From contig CAJWBH010000013.1 of NCBI GenBank assembly GCA_913019975.1, positions 61,782-125,781 on the forward strand: 64,000 nucleotides of DNA, given 5' to 3'. Below, one piece after another: positions 1-7,986 of the stretch. Each line of letters starts with the position of its first letter. Position 1 is the stretch's first letter. The position numbers and the translations under genes were made by a program. This stretch comes from Thalassolituus maritimus (GTDB taxonomy: Bacteria; Pseudomonadota; Gammaproteobacteria; Pseudomonadales; Oceanobacteraceae). The notes beneath the pieces are model-generated. The model was not told the origin of the DNA and searched no databases. It was given only the letters and a program-made list of their open reading frames with translations.

Positions 1-12
1 AAAGGCTGACTT

Positions 13-966
13 TTGGCGCGGTCTTCAGAGTTTGACCTGATCCGCGACTGTTTTTCTACCGGTTACCCGGCAGCGAGTGACTTGCTGCTGGGGATTGGTG
101 ACGACTGTTCCCTGATCACTCCCCCCTCCGATATGGAACTCGCCCAGAGCATTGATACTCAGGTTGCGGGTGTGCATTTTCCTGCTGATGCTCCGCCTGG
201 CCTGATTGCTGGCCGTGCACTGCGCTGCGCCACCAGCGACCTTGCTGCTATGGGCGCTGTACCGCAAGGCTTTCATCTCGCCCTGACACTGAACAACAGC
301 GAAGACTGGTTTCTCCGTGACCTTGCTGCTGGCCTACGCCTCACAGCTAATACGTTAAATATGCCGTTGTTAGGCGGCGATACTACGTACGGCGAACATC
401 TGACCATTACCGTTGCTGTGCAAGGCTGGTTGCCACGAGGACTGGGCTTACGACGCGATGCCGCGCGTCCGGGTCAGGACATCTGGCTCACCGGCAAGGT
501 CGGAGGAGCAGCACTGATACTCGACGACGTCCTCCGGGACCCGACAAGAGACGATCAGGAAACTGCCCCCTACTATCACCCCAGAGTGCACCTGTCGTTT
601 GGGCACCTGCTGCTGAGCCTGGCCACCGCCGCCATCGATATCTCAGACGGACTGATTCAGGATACCCGCCACATAGCGAATGCTTCCGGTGTCGTGATGA
701 ATCTGGATGCTGAGAAGATACCTACCGCAGTCAATGGGGAACATCCACGCTGGCATGAATGTCTGACTGGTGGTGACGATTACCAGCTACTGTTTACCGC
801 ACCCGCCAATGCCCGCGAGCGCATTGAAGCCTGCGCATTAACGGCAGGGTTACGCGAGTGCCGGATCGTAGGTAGCGTCACTGCCGGCGACGCAGATGTC
901 TGCGTCCACAAAAATAATGAATTACTGGTATTCAGCAAAGAAGGGTACACCCACTTCCGTAGCTGA
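13..966 (+). CDS. thiL: Thiamine-monophosphate kinase
   Basis: ThiL phosphorylates thiamine monophosphate with ATP to give thiamine pyrophosphate in the cytoplasm. The 317-aa product has the family landmarks in order: GIGDD at 27-31 (Mg/ATP site), SDLAAMGA at 75-82, GGDTT at 121-125, DISDGL at 209-214 and GGDDYQLLF at 253-261. The length is normal for the family. The start is a TTG, the first possible start after an in-frame TGA at 7-9, and an AAAGG ribosome site sits at 1-5. The gene therefore probably follows closely on another gene lying left of the window; in relatives this is often nusB, which is inference. Confidence 0.95.
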   Translation: MARSSEFDLIRDCFSTGYPAASDLLLGIGDDCSLITPPSDMELAQSIDTQVAGVHFPADAPPGLIAGRALRCATSDLAAMGAVPQGFHLALTLNNSEDWFLRDLAAGLRLTANTLNMPLLGGDTTYGEHLTITVAVQGWLPRGLGLRRDAARPGQDIWLTGKVGGAALILDDVLRDPTRDDQETAPYYHPRVHLSFGHLLLSLATAAIDISDGLIQDTRHIANASGVVMNLDAEKIPTAVNGEHPRWHECLTGGDDYQLLFTAPANARERIEACALTAGLRECRIVGSVTAGDADVCVHKNNELLVFSKEGYTHFRS

Positions 967-998
967 TACTGCTCTGAGATTCACACAGGACGATTGCC

Positions 999-1718
999 AT
1001 GAATACTCACAACAGATTTCTTGCCGTACTGGGCACATTTCTTTTTATCATCAGCATGAGCGCCCCAGCACTCAGTGACAGCGCTTATATTGATGTCAGC
1101 GGTCAGGGGGAACTGGATGTTTATCCGGATTTCCTGACGCTTTCCGTTGAACTCAGTGCGACAGAAAAAGACGTTGTACGCGCAAAAAACAAAGTCGATG
1201 ACGCTTTCGCTCAACTATCGAAAGTCGCAGAGGAACACGGCATTGCCGAAGACGATATCGAATCAGTCCGGATCAGCAATTACCCTCAATGGGAATATCA
1301 GGGCAATGGCAAACGCGAGCTGATCGGTCACCGGGTTATTCGCCCTGTTACCATCACTCTTCGTACGCTGGATAAATACGGCCCGTTTCTTGAAGAAGTC
1401 CTGATCGACGAGCGCTACCGTATTCAGAACACCAGCCTGGGCTTTGATAAGCCCGCAGAGCACGAGAGCAAAGCCCGCCGCCTGGCCTTACTGGATGCCA
1501 AAGCTAAAGCAGAAGAAATGGCGGCCACTCTGGGGCAGAAAGTGACAGGTGTACTCTGGATTCAGGAGCAGGCTGCGCACTTCCCACAGCCAGTTATGAT
1601 GATGGAAAGCGCCCCGATGATGCGGTCTGCCAAAGCGGACAGCGGCAGCGGTATGAAAATTCAGGAGCAGACCATCAGCCAGCAGGTTCAGGTCCGCTTC
1701 GAGATGGAAAAAGACTGA
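999..1718 (+). CDS. SIMPL-domain (DUF541) periplasmic protein
   Basis: A 239-aa exported protein. Residues 1-26 form a signal peptide (hydrophobic core LAVLGTFLFII, AxS-type cleavage near ALS-DS). The mature part begins with a ISVSGQGE-like strand (YIDVSGQGELDVYPD) typical of SIMPL/DUF541 proteins such as E. coli YggE, and continues with the Lys/Ala-rich helix of that family (KARRLALLDAKAKAEEMA). YggE-type proteins are linked to oxidative-stress tolerance, but no biochemical activity is established. It follows thiL by 32 bp and precedes DUF1653 by 22 bp, so it may be co-transcribed. Confidence 0.88.
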   Translation: MNTHNRFLAVLGTFLFIISMSAPALSDSAYIDVSGQGELDVYPDFLTLSVELSATEKDVVRAKNKVDDAFAQLSKVAEEHGIAEDDIESVRISNYPQWEYQGNGKRELIGHRVIRPVTITLRTLDKYGPFLEEVLIDERYRIQNTSLGFDKPAEHESKARRLALLDAKAKAEEMAATLGQKVTGVLWIQEQAAHFPQPVMMMESAPMMRSAKADSGSGMKIQEQTISQQVQVRFEMEKD

Positions 1719-1740
1719 CTGAGCGAGCGAAATACCAGAG

Positions 1741-1983
1741 ATGAGCGAAACACCCGAGATACAACCGGGTCGCTACCGCCACTATAAGGGTAGCGACTAT
1801 GAAGTGTTTGGGCTGGTCCGACACAGTGAAACAGAAGAGTGGCTGGTTCATTACCGCACGCTCTACGGTGACTTCAGCCACTGGGTACGCCCCCTGACCA
1901 TGTTCACAGAACAAGTGACGACGACCGAAGGAACACAACCGCGCTTTCGTTACATCGGCGTTTACAGCGGAGACGTCGAGTGA
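1741..1983 (+). CDS. DUF1653 domain protein
   Basis: An 80-aa cytosolic protein that is essentially one DUF1653 domain: PGRYRHYKGSDYEVFGLVRHSET, then a WLVHYR strand and an FSHWVRPLTMF segment. The family is small and uncharacterised, and has an SH3-like appearance. Its stop codon overlaps the GTG start of the following ybaK gene (GTGA at 1980-1983), so the two are translationally coupled. No function can be assigned from the sequence. Confidence 0.88.
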   Translation: MSETPEIQPGRYRHYKGSDYEVFGLVRHSETEEWLVHYRTLYGDFSHWVRPLTMFTEQVTTTEGTQPRFRYIGVYSGDVE

Positions 1984-2456
1984 CCCCTGCCGTAAACGCC
2001 GCGAAAAAAGGCGGCATAACATATGAGCTGCTTGAATACAGCCATGATGCTAACGCTGAAAGCTACGGTCTTGAAGCGGCTGAGAAACTCGGGCTGCCCC
2101 CAGACAGTGTCTTCAAAACATTGTTGGTCAGCCTGACTGGCCATAAAAGTACACTGGCTGTCGCAGTACTGCCCGTCTCTAACACCCTGAGTCTGAAATC
2201 CATCGCTAAAGCGGTGGGTGCCAAGAAAGCCGAGATGGCCGATCCTAAAGTCGCTGAGCGCACCACCGGATACGTCGTAGGAGGCATCAGCCCACTGGGG
2301 CAAAAAAAGGCGCTCCCGACTGTGATTGACGCCTCAGCACAGGCTCTGCCACGCATTCATATCAGTGCAGGGCGCCGCGGGCTGGAAATTGCACTACATG
2401 CTGACGATCTGGCGACATTGAGCAGAGGCATTTTCGCTAAAATTACGGCAGAATAG
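1980..2456 (+). CDS. ybaK: Cys-tRNA(Pro)/Cys-tRNA(Cys) deacylase YbaK
   Basis: YbaK hydrolyses Cys mischarged onto tRNA(Pro) and so acts as a trans-editing factor for prolyl-tRNA synthetase. The 158-aa product has the YbaK fold landmarks: the start region TPAVNAAKKGGITYELLEYSHD, VFKTLLV, a conserved catalytic-type lysine in that segment, AKAVGAKKAEMADPK and the GYVVGGISPLGQKK glycine motif. The length matches the family. The start is a GTG overlapping the stop of the upstream DUF1653 gene by four bases. Confidence 0.92.
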   Translation: MTPAVNAAKKGGITYELLEYSHDANAESYGLEAAEKLGLPPDSVFKTLLVSLTGHKSTLAVAVLPVSNTLSLKSIAKAVGAKKAEMADPKVAERTTGYVVGGISPLGQKKALPTVIDASAQALPRIHISAGRRGLEIALHADDLATLSRGIFAKITAE

Positions 2457-2487
2457 GCTTTTTACATCAAGGCACCCTAGGCTGTTC

Positions 2488-2892
2488 ATGAACGCCCTGC
2501 GATTAATTCCGGTTTTACTTGTCACCCTGCTGTTCACTCTGACTGGCTGCGCGCCCCTGGACTATCAGGCCGTTCAGCTCGATTCACCCGAACAGCCTGC
2601 TCAGACCGATGGCTACATCAACAAAGAAGTCAGCGAAGGCGTGCATGTTATTGAAGTGCGCCACGAGAGCTTACCTGCCATGATGCTGACCAAAGAACGG
2701 ACCCTGAGTAATCTCAAAGATATCTGGCACCGCCGGGCCTCAGAGCTCTGCAAGAAAGGTTACCAGGGAGAGCCAGAAATCATCCGCCCGGATGAAGCCA
2801 GAACAGACGAGTTCTATTGCACACTCAATGTCTGCCAGAAATACTTACTGGCCTCAGGCGTTGCCTATTGCAAAGCGACTTACGAACTCTGA
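2488..2892 (+). CDS. Small putative lipoprotein, unknown function
   Basis: A 134-aa protein with a lipoprotein signal peptide: a hydrophobic stretch at residues 5-18 and an LTGC lipobox with Cys near residue 21, so it is predicted to be lipidated. The mature part has three further cysteines clustered near the C-terminus (Cys in EFYCTLNVC and VAYC), suggesting disulfides in the periplasm. No family is recognised. Its 3' end overlaps the 3' end of convergent fumC by 13 bp. It may be the last gene of the thiL-ybaK run. Confidence 0.75.
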   Translation: MNALRLIPVLLVTLLFTLTGCAPLDYQAVQLDSPEQPAQTDGYINKEVSEGVHVIEVRHESLPAMMLTKERTLSNLKDIWHRRASELCKKGYQGEPEIIRPDEARTDEFYCTLNVCQKYLLASGVAYCKATYEL

Positions 2893-4304
2893 TCTGACTC
2901 AGTCAGTGCCTGAGGGTCCATCAGAGACTCTAACTCTTCGCGGCTCAGATCCGTCATCTCTGCCGCAACATCCAACACCGGACGCCCTTGTTGATACGCG
3001 GCCTTGGCTACCTCAGCCGCCTTCAGATAACCAATAACAGGATTAAGCGCTGTCACCAGTACCGGATTCTTTGCCAAAGGTTCAGTCACCGATGTTTCAC
3101 GTACCGTAAAGCCAAGAATTGCATCGTCGGCCAGGCTGGTCGCAGAGCGACTCATTAGCTGCATGCTGTCGAGCAACCTGCTCGCAAACAAGGGCAGCAT
3201 CACGTTCAGCTCAAAATTACCGGACTGCCCAGCCACGGTAATTGTTGTATCGTTCCCAATCACCTGAGCACAGGCCATCGCGACGGCTTCCGGAATCACC
3301 GGGTTCACCTTACCGGGCATGATGGATGAGCCAGGTTGCAGAGCGGGCAGCTCTATTTCGCCCAGCCCTGCAAGAGGCCCTGAGTTCATCCAGCGCAGAT
3401 CATTCGCTATCTTCATCAAAGCGACGGCAAGAGTCTTCAGGGCGCCAGACACCGCCACCACAACATCCTGCGCTCCCATGCCCGCAAAGCGACTGTTCGC
3501 CGGATAGAAACCCTGCTCTGCCGAACTGCTGAAATCAGTGCTTATATCGCTGTTAAGGTAGGAATTCAGATAGCGACATACACTTTCAGCAAAATCATCA
3601 TCGGCATTCACGCCGGTACCAACAGCAGTACCACCAATCACCAGCCCCTGTAATTCACGGCCAGCCTCGTCAAGGTTACGCATGGCGTGTTCGATCTGTG
3701 CCGACCATCCTCCTAACACCTGATCGAAACGTACGGGCATCGCGTCCATCAGATGCGTACGCCCGGTTTTCGTAATATGTGCAAGCGATGCCGCCTTCTG
3801 CTCCAGAACTTCGACAAGATGAGAGAGCGCCGGCAACAGCTCTTCTGACAAAGCAATAAAGCCCGACACGTGCAAGGCGGAAGGAATCACATCATTACTG
3901 CTCTGGCTCGCGTTGACATGATCATTAGGCGAGACCTCAGAGCCAAGTGAACGCGACGCCAGTGTTGCAATCACCTCGTTCGCGTTCATATTTGAACTGG
4001 TGCCCGACCCCGTCTGGAAAATATCGACGGGGAAATGACTTACTAATGCCGGATCACTCAATAACTGATCGACGGCTTTGACAATGGCAGTAGCCCTACC
4101 GGAATCCAGCGTCTCCAAAGAGAGGTTTGCTTCAGCCGTTGCCCGCTTTAGCGTGAGAAGTGCACGAACAAAACGTTCAGGCATTGGCTGACCTGAAATA
4201 GAAAAGTTATCAATCGCTCTTTGAGTCTGAGCGCCGTACAAAGCATCGGCAGGCACCGGCACTTCGCCCATGCTGTCACGTTCGGTCCTGAATTGAGAGG
4301 CCAT
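2880..4304 (-). CDS. fumC: Class II fumarate hydratase
   Basis: FumC interconverts fumarate and L-malate in the TCA cycle and is a cytosolic, iron-independent, oxygen-stable homotetramer. From ATG at 4304 (GGAG ribosome site just upstream) it is 474 aa. Superfamily signatures are present: TGSGTSSNMNANEV near 98-111, SSNDV near 135, KTGRTHLMDA near 180-188 and the fumarase/aspartase signature GSSIMPGKVNP near 325-335. An in-frame start further upstream (4415) would add 37 residues with no family similarity and would run into the HxlR gene, so it was not used. The 3' end overlaps the convergent lipoprotein gene. Confidence 0.95.
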   Translation of the reverse strand: MASQFRTERDSMGEVPVPADALYGAQTQRAIDNFSISGQPMPERFVRALLTLKRATAEANLSLETLDSGRATAIVKAVDQLLSDPALVSHFPVDIFQTGSGTSSNMNANEVIATLASRSLGSEVSPNDHVNASQSSNDVIPSALHVSGFIALSEELLPALSHLVEVLEQKAASLAHITKTGRTHLMDAMPVRFDQVLGGWSAQIEHAMRNLDEAGRELQGLVIGGTAVGTGVNADDDFAESVCRYLNSYLNSDISTDFSSSAEQGFYPANSRFAGMGAQDVVVAVSGALKTLAVALMKIANDLRWMNSGPLAGLGEIELPALQPGSSIMPGKVNPVIPEAVAMACAQVIGNDTTITVAGQSGNFELNVMLPLFASRLLDSMQLMSRSATSLADDAILGFTVRETSVTEPLAKNPVLVTALNPVIGYLKAAEVAKAAYQQGRPVLDVAAEMTDLSREELESLMDPQALTESDQSS

Positions 4305-4356
4305 GTTACTGCTCCGTTTTAAATATAGAGTTTTGTCTGTCTGCAGGCTGAGGAGT

Positions 4357-4767
4357 TCAATTGACGGAGTCGAGACTATCCCGGGCTTCGAGTACTCTGG
4401 CAAAGTTCTCTTCAATCCAGTCAGCGAGTGCCATCACTTTTTCTGAAACCTCTTCCCCCATTGGCGTCAGGCTGTACTCGACAAAAGGCGGAACGACCGG
4501 ATGGGATACCCGGCTAACGAAGCCATCTTTAACAAGAGCCTGAAGTGTCTGAGCCAACATTTTCTCGCTGACGCCATCAATTTTTCGGCGCAGCTCGCTG
4601 AAACGGTGTGTGCCGGTACGCAAACCAATCAGTACCAGAACGCCCCAACGACTCGACACATGATTCAGAACATCCCTTGACGGACAGGGGGCTGCAAAGA
4701 GATCTCCGCGTTCGAAGCGTTCTGATAGCTTCGGCGACTTTTTTGTTTCTGAAGGTCCACTCATCAT
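4357..4767 (-). CDS. HxlR-family transcriptional regulator (YtfH/QorR-like)
   Basis: A 136-aa winged-helix regulator of the HxlR family. The N-terminal CPSRDVLNHVSSRWGVLVL segment carries the conserved redox-type cysteine and the SRWG core. HRFSELRRKIDGVSEKMLAQTL is the recognition helix region, and VEYSLTPMGEE the wing. Its position divergent from a quinone oxidoreductase gene is the same arrangement as ytfH/qorB in E. coli and qorR/qor2 in Corynebacterium, where such regulators sense quinone or disulfide stress. The start is the first of two adjacent ATGs, with AAAGG upstream. It probably represses itself and qorB from the palindrome at 4785-4803. Confidence 0.9.
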   Translation of the reverse strand: MMSGPSETKKSPKLSERFERGDLFAAPCPSRDVLNHVSSRWGVLVLIGLRTGTHRFSELRRKIDGVSEKMLAQTLQALVKDGFVSRVSHPVVPPFVEYSLTPMGEEVSEKVMALADWIEENFARVLEARDSLDSVN

Positions 4768-4784
4768 ACTTACCTTTTGGTGCG

Positions 4785-4803
4785 TACTTACTAAAAGTAA
4801 GTA
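4785..4803. promoter_or_regulatory. Candidate HxlR operator (perfect inverted repeat)
   Basis: An 8-bp perfect inverted repeat, TACTTACT-AAA-AGTAAGTA, centred in the 89-bp gap between the divergent HxlR regulator and qorB. A further copy of the half-site (TACTTACC) lies at 4767-4774 next to the regulator start codon. Symmetry and position fit an HxlR-type operator; binding is inference. Confidence 0.65.
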
Positions 4804-4856
4804 TAGCGTCTAAAGTGGTTTCATCACACAACGAAAGCACATACGGAGTACATACA

Positions 4857-5714
4857 ATGATTGCAATCACCGGAGCCTCAGGCCAACTCGGACGCCTTGT
4901 TATCGATGAACTGCTCACGACAACACCTGCATCAGAAATAACCGCACTGGTAAGAACCCCAGAAAGTATCAGTGATCTCGCTGAGCGCGGGATCACCGTC
5001 CGCCAGGCTGATTACAATGAACCAGGCACGTTGATCGAAGCCCTCAAAGGCACTAAAAAATTATTGCTGATTTCTTCAAGTGAGGTGGGACAACGTGCCC
5101 AGCAACATCAGAATGTCATTAACGCTGCGAAAGAAAATGGCATAGGGCTGATTGCCTACACCAGTATTCTGCACGCCGATACCTCGCCCCTCGGGCTTGC
5201 CGAAGAACACCGTGCCACCGAAGCCATACTATCGGAATCTGGCATTCCGTTCGCCCTGCTGCGCAATGGCTGGTACAGCGAAAACTACACAGCAGGCATT
5301 CCCGCAGCGCTTCAGCTGGGCACACTCTACGGCTGTGCAGGCGATGGTCTGATCGCGTCTGCAGCCCGAGCAGACTACGCCGCTGCTGCTGCGAAAGTAT
5401 TTACCATGGACAATCAGAGTGGCAAAATTTATGAACTGTCTGGCGATAAAGCCTACACACTCGCAGAGCTGGCGGCGGAAATCAGCCAACAAACCGGGAA
5501 AGAGATCGGTTACGTCAACCTTCCTGAAGCAGACTATGCGTCAGCCCTTGAGCAAGCTGGCTTACCTGCACCACTGGCACATATGCTTGCCGATTCAGAC
5601 ACGGGGGCTTCACAGGGAGGTTTGTACGATAAAAGCCAGACTCTGAGCGGACTCATTGGCCGACCAACGACGCCCATCGCAGAGTCAGTGAAAGAGGCAC
5701 TGAAGGGAGGTTAA
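4857..5714 (+). CDS. qorB: NAD(P)H:quinone oxidoreductase 2 / NmrA-like SDR
   Basis: A 285-aa atypical short-chain dehydrogenase of the QorB/NmrA group, which reduces quinones with NADPH. The Rossmann glycine motif is TGASGQLG at residues 5-12. It keeps the QorB-like segments LLLISSSEVGQR, IAYTSILHADTSPLGLAEEH and LRNGWYSENYT. Its length matches E. coli QorB (about 286 aa). ATG 4857 is chosen because MIAITGASG is the true family N-terminus; the open frame upstream has no similarity. The divergent HxlR gene points to induction by quinone or thiol stress. Confidence 0.92.
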   Translation: MIAITGASGQLGRLVIDELLTTTPASEITALVRTPESISDLAERGITVRQADYNEPGTLIEALKGTKKLLLISSSEVGQRAQQHQNVINAAKENGIGLIAYTSILHADTSPLGLAEEHRATEAILSESGIPFALLRNGWYSENYTAGIPAALQLGTLYGCAGDGLIASAARADYAAAAAKVFTMDNQSGKIYELSGDKAYTLAELAAEISQQTGKEIGYVNLPEADYASALEQAGLPAPLAHMLADSDTGASQGGLYDKSQTLSGLIGRPTTPIAESVKEALKGG

Positions 5715-5741
5715 CCAGATCTTCATTACTCTGAGAAAGAA

Positions 5742-5770
5742 GGGCGCCTGCCGGGTTAAGCCAGGCGTCC
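5742..5770. terminator. Hairpin between convergent qorB and parE
   Basis: GGGCGCCTG and CCAGGCGTCC form an imperfect stem with a 9-10 nt loop, lying exactly between the end of qorB (+) and the stop of the convergent toxin gene (-). The following base runs are only weakly T-rich, so this is a probable bidirectional terminator of modest strength. Confidence 0.5.
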
Positions 5771-6088
5771 TTATTCAGATCCAGCAAGAAAGCGGCGGAC
5801 ATCACGTTCATGGCGAAAAACATGAAGAATAAACACCTTGCTGTTCTCAACTCGGTAGAAGACACGGCAAGGGTTAACAATAACTTCGCGGTAAGGAAAA
5901 CCCTCGAGTTCCAGAGGGAAACGCCCCGACTCAGGAAATTGGGCAAGACGCTCGACAACTTCAAATACACGAGACACCAGCTCACTGGCTGCCACCGGAT
6001 TAGAGAGCGCTATATATTCTGCTAACGACTCAAGATCCTGAACAGCTGCCTCCGTCCAGATTACTTCAACCGGAGTTATTTCATCCAT
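5771..6088 (-). CDS. ParE/RelE-family toxin
   Basis: A 105-aa type II toxin of the ParE/RelE superfamily. It has WTEAAVQDLESLAEYIALSNPVAA (helix pair), LAQFPESGRFP, REVIVNPCRVFYRVE and the C-terminal ILHVFRHERDVRRFL strand. The pattern PxxGR...R.....YR is typical of the fold. The start overlaps the end of the antitoxin gene by 13 bp, so the pair is translationally coupled. The target (gyrase for ParE, mRNA for RelE) cannot be told from the sequence. Confidence 0.87.
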   Translation of the reverse strand: MDEITPVEVIWTEAAVQDLESLAEYIALSNPVAASELVSRVFEVVERLAQFPESGRFPLELEGFPYREVIVNPCRVFYRVENSKVFILHVFRHERDVRRFLAGSE

Positions 6089-6333
6089 TTTAAAAGCCGG
6101 TCCTTAGCTTCACTATGAGACATAACGCGACCATCCTTAACCGCTTGCTCTCCGCGAGCGATCCCTTCAAGGATGCTCATGCGGGTCATCAACTGCTCGT
6201 AATCATCAACATCCAAAAGATACGCCGATGGCTGACCATGTTCTGTAATCAGCACAGGCTCTTTGGTTTCGTGAAGATCAGCAAGAATGCGGGTTGCCTG
6301 ACGTTTCAGGCTGGTCACTAGCTCAGTTTTCAT
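6076..6333 (-). CDS. Phd/YefM-family antitoxin
   Basis: An 85-aa antitoxin with the Phd/YefM N-terminal DNA-binding fold: MKTELVTSLKRQATRILADL followed by EPVLITEHGQPSAYLLDVDDYEQL. A short charged C-terminal tail (GRVMSHSEAKDRLLKWMK) would bind the toxin. It lies immediately upstream of and overlaps the ParE-like toxin. Phd proteins repress their own promoter; the repeat cluster at 6338-6374 directly upstream is the likely site. Confidence 0.88.
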   Translation of the reverse strand: MKTELVTSLKRQATRILADLHETKEPVLITEHGQPSAYLLDVDDYEQLMTRMSILEGIARGEQAVKDGRVMSHSEAKDRLLKWMK

Positions 6334-6337
6334 AGCT

Positions 6338-6374
6338 GATACTCGACAATATAAAGTATCACTATAGTATCACT
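6338..6374 (-). promoter_or_regulatory. Candidate Phd/ParE autoregulatory operator
   Basis: GATACT at 6338-6343 is inverted relative to AGTATC at 6355-6360, and the 9-mer AGTATCACT is directly repeated at 6355-6363 and 6366-6374 (11-bp spacing, about one helical turn). The cluster starts 4 bp upstream of the antitoxin start codon. The second repeat contains the stop codon of the 172-aa gene upstream. Confidence 0.6.
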
Positions 6375-6888
6375 TATGACGATAACGCAACCATCGAAAA
6401 ATCTTATGCCACGGCGGAATAGTTACTATCGAGAGGATAATCATCAGAGGAGTAAGCCACTTTACCGCGCGATTATAATCAGTATTGATCCAGAAATAGG
6501 CGTGTCGAATCATGAGCTCATCCAGTAAGGCTTGATCATTTTTACGAATTTGTGCCACGAAGTTGTAATTTCCATCGACTGAACGACGAACTTTATCGAT
6601 ACATAACCTTTGACCGAGAAGTCCCTCTCTGAAAGCCTGCCATAGTCCCGCCTGAGCCGAGCGAGGCTGATTTACCACTACCTTTTTAAATGGAAAGTCA
6701 CTGACGAAGTGCACGACAGGCCCATATTTACCGGCTTTTATCCTCCTGACTACTCCACATTCACTTCGTCTATCTTTCAATAACTCTTCGGATGGAGAGG
6801 GCTTTGATCCGACATTAATTAGAACAAGAATAAATAGAGGTAAATATCTCAAAAGTGAGACAACAACATCCTTGCGATAATTTTCCAT
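6370..6888 (-). CDS. Two-TM membrane protein, unknown
   Basis: A 172-aa protein not matching a known family to me. It has one hydrophobic segment at residues 11-26 (LLRYLPLFILVLINVG), a basic soluble middle of about 110 residues with strand-like stretches, and a second membrane segment near 145-160 (LTPLMIILSIVTIPPW), ending in a short basic tail (RWLRYRHK). This suggests an inner-membrane protein with a periplasmic or cytosolic middle domain. It sits directly upstream of the Phd/ParE pair, and its stop codon falls inside the putative TA operator. Confidence 0.65.
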   Translation of the reverse strand: MENYRKDVVVSLLRYLPLFILVLINVGSKPSPSEELLKDRRSECGVVRRIKAGKYGPVVHFVSDFPFKKVVVNQPRSAQAGLWQAFREGLLGQRLCIDKVRRSVDGNYNFVAQIRKNDQALLDELMIRHAYFWINTDYNRAVKWLTPLMIILSIVTIPPWHKIFRWLRYRHK

Positions 6889-6908
6889 TTCAAGATCCTA
6901 CTGGAATA

Positions 6909-6945
6909 AAAAAACGCCACTGCATTTTCATGCAGTGACGCTTTT
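6909..6945 (-). terminator. Rho-independent terminator of the SDR gene
   Basis: ACTGCAT/ATGCAGT stem extended by flanking GC pairs around a TTTC loop, followed on the minus strand by seven or more Ts. It lies 19 bp beyond the stop of the SDR gene. Confidence 0.85.
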
Positions 6946-6963
6946 ATCAGAATGCCTCAGCTA

Positions 6964-7827
6964 TTAAGCAGTTTTGTTCTTCTTACGGTTCTGGTTTGCC
7001 TGCAGTTTCATAACCGAAACGATGACTTTCTGGTACCAGGAACCCAGAGTACGAACCATCAGGTCAAACGCAACAGCATCTGGGCCAATCAGTACGCGAC
7101 GCTTGTTTTTCTTAACGCCATTGATGATGGTTTTTGCTGCTTTGTCTGGTGTGGTGATAAACAGACGCTCGAATTCTGCTTTGGAGTCATCTGCGCTTGC
7201 GCCAGTGATTTCAGACGACTTCTCGTTGAAGCGAGTCGACTGAGCAATATTGGTTTTGATACCACCTGGGTGTACACAGGTAGTACTTACACAAGAACCT
7301 GCAATATCCAGATCCTGACGCAGAGATTCGGTCAGACCGCGTACCGCGAACTTAGAAGCATTGTAGCCGCTCATCAGGGGCTGAGACGCCAGACCAAAGA
7401 TACTGGAGATGTTCACAATGTGGCCTTCACCAGCGGCTTCCATGTGTGGCAGGAACGCTTTCGTGCCGTACAGTACGCCGTAGAAGTTGATGTCCATGAT
7501 CCACTTATAGTCTTCAATAGACAGATCACCCACGGTACCCGCCAGAGCAACACCCGCGTTGTTGAACACCAGGTTCGCTTTACCATGGTCTGCGACAACC
7601 TGATTTGCCCATGCGTAGAAGGCGTCTTTATCAGATACGTCCAGTTTCTGGGTAGTAATCTTAACCGGATATTGTTTAAGCATCTCGGCCGTCTCAGCGA
7701 GACCTGCTTCGTTAACGTCGCTCAGTGCAACGTTACAGCCATTCTGTGCCAGGTTGATAGCCAGCGCACGGCCAATACCAGAACCTGCACCGGTTACTGC
7801 TGCGACTTTTCCGCTCAGATTTTTCAT
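6964..7827 (-). CDS. Short-chain dehydrogenase/reductase
   Basis: A classical SDR of 287 aa with NAD(P)-binding TGAGSGIG at 12-19, NNAG at 89-92, catalytic Ser in INISSIF near 141 and YNASK at 155-159. The extended C-terminus (residues 240-287, ending NQNRKKNKTA) is longer than the minimal about 250-aa SDR and is basic. It lies 159 bp downstream of the Baeyer-Villiger monooxygenase on the same strand. This suggests a short pathway in which an alcohol is oxidised to a ketone (SDR) and the ketone to an ester (monooxygenase). The substrate is unknown. Confidence 0.9.
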   Translation of the reverse strand: MKNLSGKVAAVTGAGSGIGRALAINLAQNGCNVALSDVNEAGLAETAEMLKQYPVKITTQKLDVSDKDAFYAWANQVVADHGKANLVFNNAGVALAGTVGDLSIEDYKWIMDINFYGVLYGTKAFLPHMEAAGEGHIVNISSIFGLASQPLMSGYNASKFAVRGLTESLRQDLDIAGSCVSTTCVHPGGIKTNIAQSTRFNEKSSEITGASADDSKAEFERLFITTPDKAAKTIINGVKKNKRRVLIGPDAVAFDLMVRTLGSWYQKVIVSVMKLQANQNRKKNKTA

Positions 7828-7986
7828 ATTTTTCTCCTTCAGGCATCAGGCCGACGCCTGAAAAGTGTCTGTTGTCATACGTTTTTTATGATGGCTAAAC
7901 TGTACGTTAACTCACCGTATTTCAAAGGGTGCTTTCGGCCAATATATGATCAGAAAACACCCCGCTTTGGCGTAATTTAAAATCAC

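Noticed and set aside
6952-7980. 342-aa open frame on the plus strand
   Set aside because: It lies wholly antisense to the SDR gene, whose TGAGSGIG and YNASK motifs are clear; the frame has no recognisable domain or ribosome site.
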